A stretch of DNA of 5,827 nt, from NCBI GenBank assembly GCA_030835185.1, contig JAUQWL010000252.1, forward strand, positions 1 to 5,827. The letters are read 5' to 3'. Both the position numbers and the translations under genes were made by a program. This DNA comes from Solirubrobacterales bacterium. GTDB taxonomy: Bacteria; Actinomycetota; Thermoleophilia; Solirubrobacterales; 70-9. The notes beneath the pieces were generated by a model that saw only the letters and a program-made list of their open reading frames with translations, was not told the DNA's origin and made no database searches. Below are positions 1-4,916 of the stretch, in pieces; the stretch's first letter is position 1, and each line of letters begins with the position of its first letter.

Positions 1-1
1 G

Positions 2-427
2 CCGGCTGATCCGCGGGAGCCGAATGACGATATCGAGTGGGTGAACGGATCCCGCCTGGGGGGCAAGGCCGGCTTCGTCTGGAAGCCCGGACGCAGACGG
101 GCCGGCAAGGTCGTTGCCACGCTCGGCCAGAGCAAGGATCCCTCCGACGTGTACCGGGTACGCATCCCGCGACGTGGAAAGCTCCTGATTACTGCAGCCC
201 AGCTACAGGGCGATGTCAAGCTGAAGGTCTTCCGGCCCAGGGCGGAGACCATCCGCAAGCCCCGCGGCCAGATCGTCGTACGCTCCGACAAGCCGCAGCC
301 GGAAACCGAGGGGGTCGTCGTGAGCAACTCCAGGCGCAGATCACAGCTCGTCTACATCGCGCTCGAAACCAGCGGCCGCTGGAAGGGCGAATACTCGCGC
401 TACAAGCTCAGAGTCGCCCCTCGCTGA
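2..427 (+). CDS. C-terminal part of a probable secreted protein with a PPC-like domain (possibly an S8 subtilisin-like peptidase)
   Basis: The reading frame is open from the left edge and stops at TGA 425-427, giving 141 residues of a protein whose start lies outside the window. It opens with A-D-P-R-E-P-N-D-D, and about 40 residues later has D-P-S-D-V-Y-R-V-R-I-P, followed by short alternating beta-strand-like stretches and G-D-V-K-L-K-V. An EPNDD motif, then DVYRV, then GD-x-L-x-V is typical of bacterial pre-peptidase C-terminal (PPC-like) beta-sandwich domains, which follow the catalytic domain of secreted peptidases. The tail is very rich in Arg and Lys. No catalytic residues are inside the window, so the S8 peptidase assignment is inference from domain resemblance; another exported protein carrying the same accessory domain is possible. 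GTG at 41 and ATG at 37 are not credible starts, because homology-like sequence in the 41 frame continues upstream to the edge. The gene converges on the beta-oxidation gene at 590. Confidence 0.7.
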   Translation, partial: PADPREPNDDIEWVNGSRLGGKAGFVWKPGRRRAGKVVATLGQSKDPSDVYRVRIPRRGKLLITAAQLQGDVKLKVFRPRAETIRKPRGQIVVRSDKPQPETEGVVVSNSRRRSQLVYIALETSGRWKGEYSRYKLRVAPR

Positions 428-449
428 ACCCGTCTCCTGTTCTCAACGG

Positions 450-572
450 CAGCCGGACACAGGCGCCCACCGCCGCAGCTGGAAACAGGTTCATCGCGGC
501 AGCAGCAAAACAGGCTCTCAGCAGCAGCCGGACACAGGCCCACTACGACAGCCGGACACAGGCCCGCCGGGC
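450..572. repeat. Degenerate 24-26 bp tandem repeat array, five units
   Basis: The 15-bp core CAGCCGGACACAGGC occurs exactly at 450-464, 525-539 and 549-563. Two weaker copies fill the gap in register: CAGCTGGAAACAGGT at 476-490 (three mismatches) and CAGCAGCAAAACAGGC at 500-515 (one extra base plus mismatches). Unit starts at 450, 476, 500, 525 and 549 give periods of 26, 24, 25 and 24. The array fills most of the 162-bp gap between two convergent genes. Its function is unknown: a variable-number tandem repeat, a 3' untranslated element shared by both transcripts, or a copy of a dispersed genomic repeat are all possible. Confidence 0.75.
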
Positions 573-573
573 C
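561..573. terminator. Possible bidirectional terminator hairpin between convergent genes
   Basis: GGCCC-GCC-GGGCC can form a 5-bp stem with a 3-nt loop. On the plus strand it is followed by GGTTTGT, and on the minus strand by TGTGTCC, so the U-tracts are poor on both sides. Its place, downstream of both convergent stop codons, is what a terminator would need. The hairpin overlaps the last tandem repeat unit, and no better candidate was seen in 428-589. Confidence 0.3.
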
Positions 574-589
574 GGTTTGTGGCGAAAGG

Positions 590-2593
590 CTATCTGCCTT
601 GCCACTTCGCGCTGCGCTTGCCGAGGAAGGCTGAGATGCCCTCCTTGCCGTCTTCGCTGAAGAAGACGGTCGCGAAGCCCTGCTTCTCGGCGTCGATGCC
701 GTCGTCGGTATCGCCACCGGTGAACGAGACCTTCTTGACCTGCTCGACCGCCAACGGAGCCTGACCGGCCAGCTTGCGACCCCAGTTGACCGCGGTGTCG
801 AACAGCTCCTGGTCCGGAACCACCCGGGTCACCAGGCCGAAATCGAGCGCCTCGAGCGAGGAGATCGGATCGCCGACCAGGTTCATCTCGAGAGCCTTGT
901 TCCAGCCGACCAGGCGCGGCAGGCGCTGAGTGCCGCCGAAGCCGGGGATGATCCCCAGCTTGATCTCGGGCTGCCCGAAGACGGCCGACTCGGCCGCGAT
1001 CCGGAAGTCACATGCCATCGCCAGCTCACAGCCGCCACCGAAAGCGAGCGAGTTGACCGCGGCGATCGTGACGACGCGCCCGTTGCCGAAGTCCTTGAGC
1101 AGCTCGTGGCCCTCCTGGATCAGCTTGGCCCCGCCTTCGGCATCCATCTTGGTGAATGCCTTGATGTCTGCTCCGGCCGAATAGACGATCGGCATGGTCG
1201 AGGCGATCACCATCGCGCCGACCTCTTCGTTCGCCTTGACCTTCTCCCAGACGGTGCCGAGGTCTTCGATCACCTGGGGAGAGATGGCGTTCATCGGCGG
1301 GTTGGCCAGCCAGGCGATCGCGACGTCGCCGCGGGTCTCCAGCTTGACCTTCTCGGGCTGGTCGCCTTCGTCGGCCTGCGGGTAGGGGTAGAAGCCCTGG
1401 CCCGTCTTGAAACCGTGGCGACCCTGTGCGACCAGGCGCTTGAGCGTCACCGGAGGAGCGAAGCGCTCGCCGTGCTTCTCGTGCAGGCGCTCGATCCGCT
1501 CCAGCGAGACGTCAAGGCCGTCGATGTCGGCCTTCCAGAACGGCGGGAACAGGCCCCGGCGGGGGTCGAGACCCGCTCCGGCCATCATCCCGACGTCGAT
1601 GTCACGGACGGAAGCGACGCCTTCCTCGAGCAGCAGGCAGGCTTCGATCAGCGCCTTCGCCGTGAACAGGTCGGCCAGCTCCTGGGCGTCCGGCTCGCCG
1701 TCACCGGCGATCTGCGGCTGGCCATCCTTGTAGAGGCCGTCGCCGCCCGACTTGGCGCCCAGCTTGCCCTGGGCGACGAGGTCCTTCATGCCCTGATGTA
1801 CGTAGAAGGAGTCGCCGTAGGAGTCCTGAAGGTGCTCGGCCACGTGGTAGACGGTGTCGAGCCCCAGCATGTCGACCAGGATGAACGGCCCCATCGGCGC
1901 GACGTTGGCCGCGGCGACACCTTCGTCGATCTTGGCGATCGAAAGGCCCTGCTCCTCCTGGGCGCGCCAGATCTCGCCGACCGCCGAGTTGAGGATGCGG
2001 TTGACGACGAAGCCGGGGACCTCACCGCAGGTGATCGGCTGCTTGCCGATGGACTGGGCAAAGTTCGAGGCGATCTGGACGGTCTCGGAAGTGGTCTCGT
2101 CACCGATGATCACCTCGACAAGCGGCATGACCGAAGCCGGGTAGAAGAAGTGGAAGCCGACCACCTTGTCCGGTCGGATCGTAGCTTCGGCCATCTCCGA
2201 GATCGAGAGCGAAGACGTGTTCGACGAGAGAATCGCGTGGCCGGGAGTGACCGCATCGAGCTCGGCAAAGACGGCCTGCTTGATCGCCATCTTCTCGGGA
2301 ACCGCCTCGATCACGAAGTCGACGTCACCGAACTCCTCATAGGTGACGGTGCCGGTGACCAGGTCCATGACCTCGGTCAGACGGGCATCGGCCTGCTCCT
2401 GGCTGATCTTCTCCTTCTTGACCAGTCCGCCGAGCTGGCCGGTGGTGACGTTCCTGACCTCTTCGATCGCGTGGTCGACGAACTTCTGGTCGACGTCCTT
2501 GATCACTACCGGGGTGTCGGACGAGGCGATCGCCTGGGCGATCTGGCCGCCCATGGTGCCACCGCCGACTACGGCTGCCTTGTGTACGAACAT
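590..2593 (-). CDS. Bifunctional 3-hydroxyacyl-CoA dehydrogenase / enoyl-CoA hydratase (fatty-acid beta-oxidation), dehydrogenase-first fusion
   Basis: This 667-residue cytoplasmic enzyme should carry out two successive beta-oxidation steps: hydration of enoyl-CoA to 3-hydroxyacyl-CoA, then NAD-dependent oxidation to 3-ketoacyl-CoA. Residues about 3-185 form the Rossmann domain, with V-V-G-G-G-T-M-G at 8-15 and acidic D33. The dehydrogenase catalytic set is visible as S127 (SNTSSL), H148 (GFHFFYP), E160 and N198 (VVNR), with the spacing of the human enzyme. Two 3HCDH C-terminal-type helical domains follow, at about 190-286 and 303-403. A crotonase domain runs from about 415 to 600, with oxyanion motifs SAGADIKAF (472-480) and LAFGGGCEL (516-524) and both hydratase glutamates, E523 and E543 (PEIKLGIIPGFGG), 20 residues apart as in FadB. 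The domain order is the reverse of E. coli FadB/FadJ and resembles Bacillus FadN and archaeal fusions. The ATG at 2593 is chosen because the Rossmann fold begins directly after it; an in-frame TTG at 2659 would add 22 unstructured residues and lies inside the operator palindrome. No thiolase or acyl-CoA dehydrogenase gene is adjacent. Chain-length preference cannot be told from sequence. Confidence 0.93.
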   Translation of the reverse strand: MFVHKAAVVGGGTMGGQIAQAIASSDTPVVIKDVDQKFVDHAIEEVRNVTTGQLGGLVKKEKISQEQADARLTEVMDLVTGTVTYEEFGDVDFVIEAVPEKMAIKQAVFAELDAVTPGHAILSSNTSSLSISEMAEATIRPDKVVGFHFFYPASVMPLVEVIIGDETTSETVQIASNFAQSIGKQPITCGEVPGFVVNRILNSAVGEIWRAQEEQGLSIAKIDEGVAAANVAPMGPFILVDMLGLDTVYHVAEHLQDSYGDSFYVHQGMKDLVAQGKLGAKSGGDGLYKDGQPQIAGDGEPDAQELADLFTAKALIEACLLLEEGVASVRDIDVGMMAGAGLDPRRGLFPPFWKADIDGLDVSLERIERLHEKHGERFAPPVTLKRLVAQGRHGFKTGQGFYPYPQADEGDQPEKVKLETRGDVAIAWLANPPMNAISPQVIEDLGTVWEKVKANEEVGAMVIASTMPIVYSAGADIKAFTKMDAEGGAKLIQEGHELLKDFGNGRVVTIAAVNSLAFGGGCELAMACDFRIAAESAVFGQPEIKLGIIPGFGGTQRLPRLVGWNKALEMNLVGDPISSLEALDFGLVTRVVPDQELFDTAVNWGRKLAGQAPLAVEQVKKVSFTGGDTDDGIDAEKQGFATVFFSEDGKEGISAFLGKRSAKWQGR

Positions 2594-2606
2594 AAGCTCT
2601 GTTGAT

Positions 2607-2611
2607 CCTCC
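2607..2611 (-). promoter_or_regulatory. Ribosome-binding site of the beta-oxidation gene
   Basis: The minus strand reads GGAGG here, 13 nt before the ATG at 2593. That spacing is longer than usual. The site still supports the ATG, because no comparable Shine-Dalgarno sequence precedes the longer TTG-started version. Confidence 0.6.
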
Positions 2612-2629
2612 GTGGGGGTCGTTGGTGGA

Positions 2630-2659
2630 AGCCTGACGAGAAGTTGACTCGCGAGTCAA
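2630..2659 (-). promoter_or_regulatory. Candidate minus-strand promoter of the beta-oxidation gene
   Basis: On the minus strand, TTGACT (2659-2654) is followed after 18 nt by CAGGCT (2635-2630). CAGGCT keeps the A at position 2 and T at position 6 expected of actinobacterial -10 elements. Transcription would start near 2623, leaving a leader of about 30 nt that contains the GGAGG site. The -35 lies inside the palindrome, so a protein bound there would block RNA polymerase. The -10 is weak by E. coli standards. Confidence 0.45.
2644..2659. promoter_or_regulatory. Perfect 16-bp palindromic operator, TTGACTCGCGAGTCAA
   Basis: TTGACTCG pairs exactly with CGAGTCAA with no spacer, as expected for a dimeric repressor. 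It lies 51 bp upstream of the beta-oxidation start codon and overlaps the -35-like hexamers of both strands. Fatty-acid and acyl-CoA degradation genes are often controlled by TetR-family repressors that bind such short perfect palindromes and release on acyl-CoA binding. Assignment to that family is inference, and no regulator gene is present in the window. Confidence 0.7.
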
Positions 2660-2671
2660 TAAGGCTATAGA
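2644..2671 (+). promoter_or_regulatory. Candidate plus-strand promoter facing the helicase gene
   Basis: TTGACT (2644-2649), a 16-nt spacer and TATAGA (2666-2671) make a good sigma-70-type match on the plus strand. Transcription would start near 2678, giving the helicase mRNA a leader of about 210 nt. The -35 lies wholly within the palindrome, so the same bound regulator could repress both directions. A nearer helicase promoter was not convincingly seen but cannot be excluded. Confidence 0.45.
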
Positions 2672-2887
2672 CCCCGGGCGGCCCGTGTGCCGGCGCCGAC
2701 CGTGGTCGGTTGAATGCCGGATGACGAGTGTGACGACGCTCCGTCTGCCGGGTGGGGTTACCTGCTAGCTTGACTGGCGATGGTTGACCTTCCGGTCGAT
2801 CGTCGAGGTTCTGTTCCTTCCTGCGCAGCTGCGTTTTGTGGGTTACCGGATCTCCCCCTGACCCCCCCTCACAGGAAGTTGAACAAG
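2672..2887 (+). other. Noncoding interval / possible long 5' leader of the helicase gene
   Basis: This stretch separates the divergent promoter region from the helicase start. It has no convincing coding frame. The in-frame extension from ATG 2780 (36 residues, Pro- and Cys-containing) has no helicase-like sequence. A small inverted repeat GACC-TTCC-GGTC lies at about 2786-2797, and a C-rich run precedes the ribosome site. Long structured leaders are known for cold-induced RNA-helicase and csp mRNAs, but no specific structure is recognised here. Confidence 0.4.
2873..2878 (+). promoter_or_regulatory. Ribosome-binding site of the helicase gene
   Basis: AGGAAG ends 9 nt before ATG 2888. It fixes the start at 2888 rather than at the in-frame ATG 2780, which would add 36 residues without family resemblance. 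Confidence 0.7.
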
Positions 2888-4297
2888 ATGTCATCGAAGT
2901 CTTTCGCCGATCTCGGCGTGTCCAGACCCGTAGTAAAAGCCTTGAACGAGAGAGGTTTCACCTCACCGTTCCCAGTCCAGCAGCAGGTGATCGAGGACGT
3001 CCTCGACGGCCACGATGTTCTGGTCCAGTCACCGACCGGGTCCGGCAAGACCCTCGCCTTCGGCGTGCCGCTCGTCGATCTGATCGAAGCGGGTGACCGC
3101 CGTCCCGCGGCGTTGATCCTCGCCCCGACCCGCGAGCTGGCCTCCCAGATAGTCGACGAACTCGACTCGGTCTGCCGCTCCCGGGCACTCTCGATCGTCG
3201 CCGTGTACGGCGGGGTCGGTATCCAGGCCCAGGCAAAGCGTGCGGCCCGCGCTCACATCGTGGTCGCCTGCCCCGGCCGGCTCGAGGACCTGCTCCAGCG
3301 CCGCGCTTTCACGCTCGATCACGTCAACCACCTGGTGCTCGACGAAGCCGACCGCATGCTCGACATGGGATTCAAGCCCGCCGTCGATCGCATCGTCAAG
3401 AAGATCAACAACGACCGCCAGACACTTTTCTTTTCGGCAACCCTTGAGGGTGCCGCCGGCAAGCTGGCCGATGCTTACACGCACGACGCGGTTACACACG
3501 TCAATCGGCCGGCGCCGGAAAAGCAGGGCAAGGTCGAGCACAGGTTCATTCATGTCTCGCATCAGGCCAAGGTCGAAACCCTTCTCAACGAGCTCGAAAA
3601 CAGCGAGCGCGGCCGCACACTCGTCTTCGTCCGGACCAAGCACGGCGCCGACCGGCTGGTCAAGAAGCTCGGCCGCAGCCCCCAGATCCGGGCGGTCGCG
3701 ATGCACGGCAACAAGTCCCAGAACCAGCGCCAGCGTGCCCTGTCCGACTTCGAGAAGGGCAAGGTGGACACGCTGGTCGCGACAGATGTCGCCGCTCGAG
3801 GCATCGATGTCGCTGACATCACCCATGTCATCAACTACGACCTCCCGGAGGATCAGGACACGTTCGTCCACCGGGTGGGACGCACCGGCAGGGCCGGAGC
3901 GAGCGGTCACGGGGTCAGCTTCGTGCTTGCCGAGCAGGCCCGCGACATGGGCAAGATCGCGAAGTCCCTCGGACTCAGCCACGAGTACGAACAGAGCGGC
4001 GGGCCCGTCTCGATCCACTCGGAAACGAGCACCACGAAGCGCTCCGGGAACGGGCGCAGTGGCGGCGGTAATCGCAGCGGAAGCTACCGGGGCAGTCAGG
4101 GCAGGGGCGGCGGCAAGCAATCGCGCGGCAGAGGCGCCCCCCGCAATTCCGGCTCCGGCGACTCGGATGGCAACCGTTCGAACGGCGACGGAAGGAACGA
4201 CAGAAGCGGCAGTCGCGGCTCCGGACGGAACCCCGGACAGGGCAAGGGCAAGTCCAACGGACAGCCCGGCGGGCAGTCCCGCCGCGGCCGACGCTGA
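2888..4297 (+). CDS. DEAD-box ATP-dependent RNA helicase, RhlE-like, with Gly/Ser/Arg-rich tail
   Basis: This 469-residue protein should unwind short RNA duplexes using ATP, acting in ribosome assembly, mRNA turnover or translation of structured messages. All core motifs are present: Q motif (F6, then GFTSPFPVQQQ at 23-33), Walker A SPTGSGKT (48-55), Ia APTRELA (79-85), GG (108-109), Ib CPGR (128-131, with Cys where Thr is usual), II DEAD (152-155), III SAT (183-185), IV LVFVRTK (245-251), V ATDVAARGID (298-307) and VI HRVGRTGRAG (328-337). The helicase core ends near residue 370. Residues about 380-469 are a low-complexity tail with many Arg-Gly and Gly-Ser-Gly stretches and almost no hydrophobic residues. 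It is probably disordered and RNA-binding, as in RhlE-type and related cold-shock helicases. The exact subfamily (RhlE, CsdA/DeaD-like or other) is uncertain because the DeaD C-terminal RNA-binding domain is absent. The cold-shock protein gene follows after 158 bp in the same direction. Confidence 0.95.
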   Translation: MSSKSFADLGVSRPVVKALNERGFTSPFPVQQQVIEDVLDGHDVLVQSPTGSGKTLAFGVPLVDLIEAGDRRPAALILAPTRELASQIVDELDSVCRSRALSIVAVYGGVGIQAQAKRAARAHIVVACPGRLEDLLQRRAFTLDHVNHLVLDEADRMLDMGFKPAVDRIVKKINNDRQTLFFSATLEGAAGKLADAYTHDAVTHVNRPAPEKQGKVEHRFIHVSHQAKVETLLNELENSERGRTLVFVRTKHGADRLVKKLGRSPQIRAVAMHGNKSQNQRQRALSDFEKGKVDTLVATDVAARGIDVADITHVINYDLPEDQDTFVHRVGRTGRAGASGHGVSFVLAEQARDMGKIAKSLGLSHEYEQSGGPVSIHSETSTTKRSGNGRSGGGNRSGSYRGSQGRGGGKQSRGRGAPRNSGSGDSDGNRSNGDGRNDRSGSRGSGRNPGQGKGKSNGQPGGQSRRGRR

Positions 4298-4417
4298 CCC
4301 GTGGAGGTGGCGGCTTCACCACAAAGAGGCCGAACCCTGCTACGGTCCCGAGCATAGGGCCGGTTTGAAAGATCCGGCAAAGACGTGTGTAGCGCTCGCA
4401 GTCGTTGCTTTACCAGC
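4298..4417 (+). other. Intergenic region / upstream leader of the cold-shock gene
   Basis: No coding frame is convincing here. A weak TTGAAA (4365-4370) and TGTAGC (4388-4393) pair with 17-nt spacing, and a lone TACGGT (4341-4346), are the best promoter-like sites; neither is strong. No clear terminator follows the helicase stop, so readthrough into the cold-shock gene is possible. GTGGAGG at 4301-4307 looks like a ribosome site but has no start codon at a usable distance. Confidence 0.35.
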
Positions 4418-4452
4418 ATCCTCCGCGTTTGCAGCACCATCAAGTGGAGGAT
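4418..4452 (+). promoter_or_regulatory. Hairpin masking the cold-shock gene ribosome-binding site
   Basis: The ribosome site GGAGG (4446-4450) lies 5 nt before ATG 4456. The segment 4446-4452 (GGAGGAT) is exactly complementary to ATCCTCC at 4418-4424. A G-U pair (4425/4445) and a C-G pair (4426/4444) extend this to a 9-bp stem with a 17-nt loop, which would bury the whole ribosome site. This is seen in the sequence; that it forms in the cell and responds to temperature is inference by analogy with structured csp leaders. Confidence 0.55.
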
Positions 4453-4455
4453 TCA

Positions 4456-4659
4456 ATGCCCACTGGCACAGTTAAATGGTTCAGCGATGAAAAGGGCTTT
4501 GGTTTCATTACGCCCGATGACGGATCGAAGGACGTATTCGTCCATCACAGCGCCATCCAGGCGGACGGGTTTCGTACCCTCGCCGAAGGCGCCAAGGTGA
4601 ACTACGAAGCAGAAGACGGACCGAAGGGTCCGGCTGCCGCTTCCGTGGAGCCCATCTGA
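4456..4659 (+). CDS. Cold-shock protein (CspA family, single CSD)
   Basis: This 67-residue protein is a complete cold-shock domain, a five-stranded OB-fold that binds single-stranded RNA and DNA and acts as an RNA chaperone or antiterminator in the cytoplasm. It begins G-T-V-K-W-F (4-9) with the conserved W8. RNP1 is K-G-F-G-F-I-T (13-19) and RNP2 is V-F-V-H-H-S-A-I (27-34), followed by the usual L-x-E-G-x-x-V (42-48) and G-P-K-G-P-A-A (55-61). The length matches the family norm of about 65-70 residues. ATG 4456 is chosen because GGAGG lies 5 nt upstream and the family begins there; an ATG at 4405 would add 17 residues with no family resemblance. The 5' half of the gene is visibly less GC-rich than its neighbours, which fits a conserved, highly expressed gene. 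Its position behind an RNA helicase supports a shared role in RNA remodelling. Whether it is cold-induced or constitutive cannot be told from sequence. Confidence 0.96.
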   Translation: MPTGTVKWFSDEKGFGFITPDDGSKDVFVHHSAIQADGFRTLAEGAKVNYEAEDGPKGPAAASVEPI

Positions 4660-4662
4660 GCC

Positions 4663-4710
4663 TCAGCCAAGCTGAAGCAAGCGAGCGCGCCCGCCATTCG
4701 GCGGGCGTTT
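4663..4710 (+). terminator. Two hairpins downstream of the cold-shock gene, probable terminator
   Basis: A small hairpin TCAGC-CAA-GCTGA lies at 4663-4675. A strong one follows at 4688-4707: CGCCCGCC, loop ATTC, GGCGGGCG, a perfect 8-bp stem of eight G-C pairs, then TTT. The U-tract is short, as is common in high-GC bacteria. The position, 28 nt after the stop codon, fits an intrinsic terminator ending the cold-shock transcript. Confidence 0.75.
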
Positions 4711-4748
4711 CGCGTTAAGGGGGGGCTTTTCGCGTCAAAAGGGGAGCT
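4708..4748 (+). repeat. Imperfect direct tandem duplication, 20 and 21 bp
   Basis: Two adjacent copies share TTTCGCGT, then an A run, a G run, and CT: 4708-4727 reads TTTCGCGTTAAGGGGGGGCT and 4728-4748 begins TTTCGCGTCAAAAGGGGAGC. They directly follow the terminator stem. Function is unknown; slippage during replication after the hairpin is a plausible origin. Confidence 0.55.
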
Positions 4749-4755
4749 TTGCAGG

Positions 4756-4780
4756 CGATTCCGCGGTCGCGACCGAATCG
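4756..4780. promoter_or_regulatory. Palindrome with flanking arms upstream of the metallo-hydrolase
   Basis: CGGTCGCGACCG (4764-4775) is a perfect 12-bp palindrome. Outside it, CGATT (4756-4760) pairs with AATCG (4776-4780), leaving a 3-nt bulge on the left. It lies about 140 bp upstream of the GTG start, so it may be an operator or a small hairpin. In a GC-rich genome a short palindrome can arise by chance. Confidence 0.3.
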
Positions 4781-4903
4781 TCCGCCGGGTGGGCCTGTTT
4801 CAATAGGTACTGTGAACACCCGGTTTCACCTACGCGAACGGGTCTTTGGTGACCTGCGATCGGTCGGACACTCCGCGCGCAAGCCAGGCGGCGCGACCGC
4901 CGT

Positions 4904-4910
4904 GGAGGAA
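4904..4910 (+). promoter_or_regulatory. Ribosome-binding site of the metallo-hydrolase gene
   Basis: GGAGGAA is followed after 6 nt by GTG 4917. It decides between three in-frame GTG codons at 4812, 4902 and 4917, because the other two have no comparable site upstream. Confidence 0.7.
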
Positions 4911-4916
4911 GAGCCT

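Noticed and set aside
450..563. CRISPR array
   Set aside because: The units are only 24-26 bp in total with a 15-bp core and spacers of about 10 bp, the repeats are degenerate, and no cas gene is visible. This is a tandem repeat, not CRISPR.
37..660. Plus-strand open frame of 207 codons with repeated S-R-T-Q-A peptides
   Set aside because: It overlaps the real C-terminal frame (2-427) in another phase and has no domain-like sequence. The peptide repeat only reflects the DNA tandem repeat, whose exact copies are spaced by multiples of three.
1106..2605. 499-codon plus-strand open frame opposite the beta-oxidation gene
   Set aside because: It is an antisense shadow caused by GC-rich codon bias. 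Its composition is Asp/Leu/Arg-rich with no motifs, while the minus strand encodes a complete enzyme with all catalytic residues.
2594..2659. Longer N-terminus for the beta-oxidation enzyme starting at TTG 2659
   Set aside because: The TTG is part of the operator palindrome and -35 element. The added 22 residues are polar and unstructured, and the Rossmann fold starts right after ATG 2593.
3029..4120. 363-codon minus-strand open frame opposite the helicase
   Set aside because: It is an antisense shadow of a gene carrying all DEAD-box motifs, and has no recognisable domain of its own.
4301..4322. Terminator hairpin just after the helicase stop (GTGG...CCAC)
   Set aside because: The best pairing is only 4 bp with a long loop and no following T-tract. 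It is too weak to call.
3240..4475. 411-codon plus-strand open frame overlapping the helicase
   Set aside because: It is a shifted-frame translation rich in Ser, Arg and Ala, and it runs through the helicase stop into the csp leader. It shows no family resemblance.
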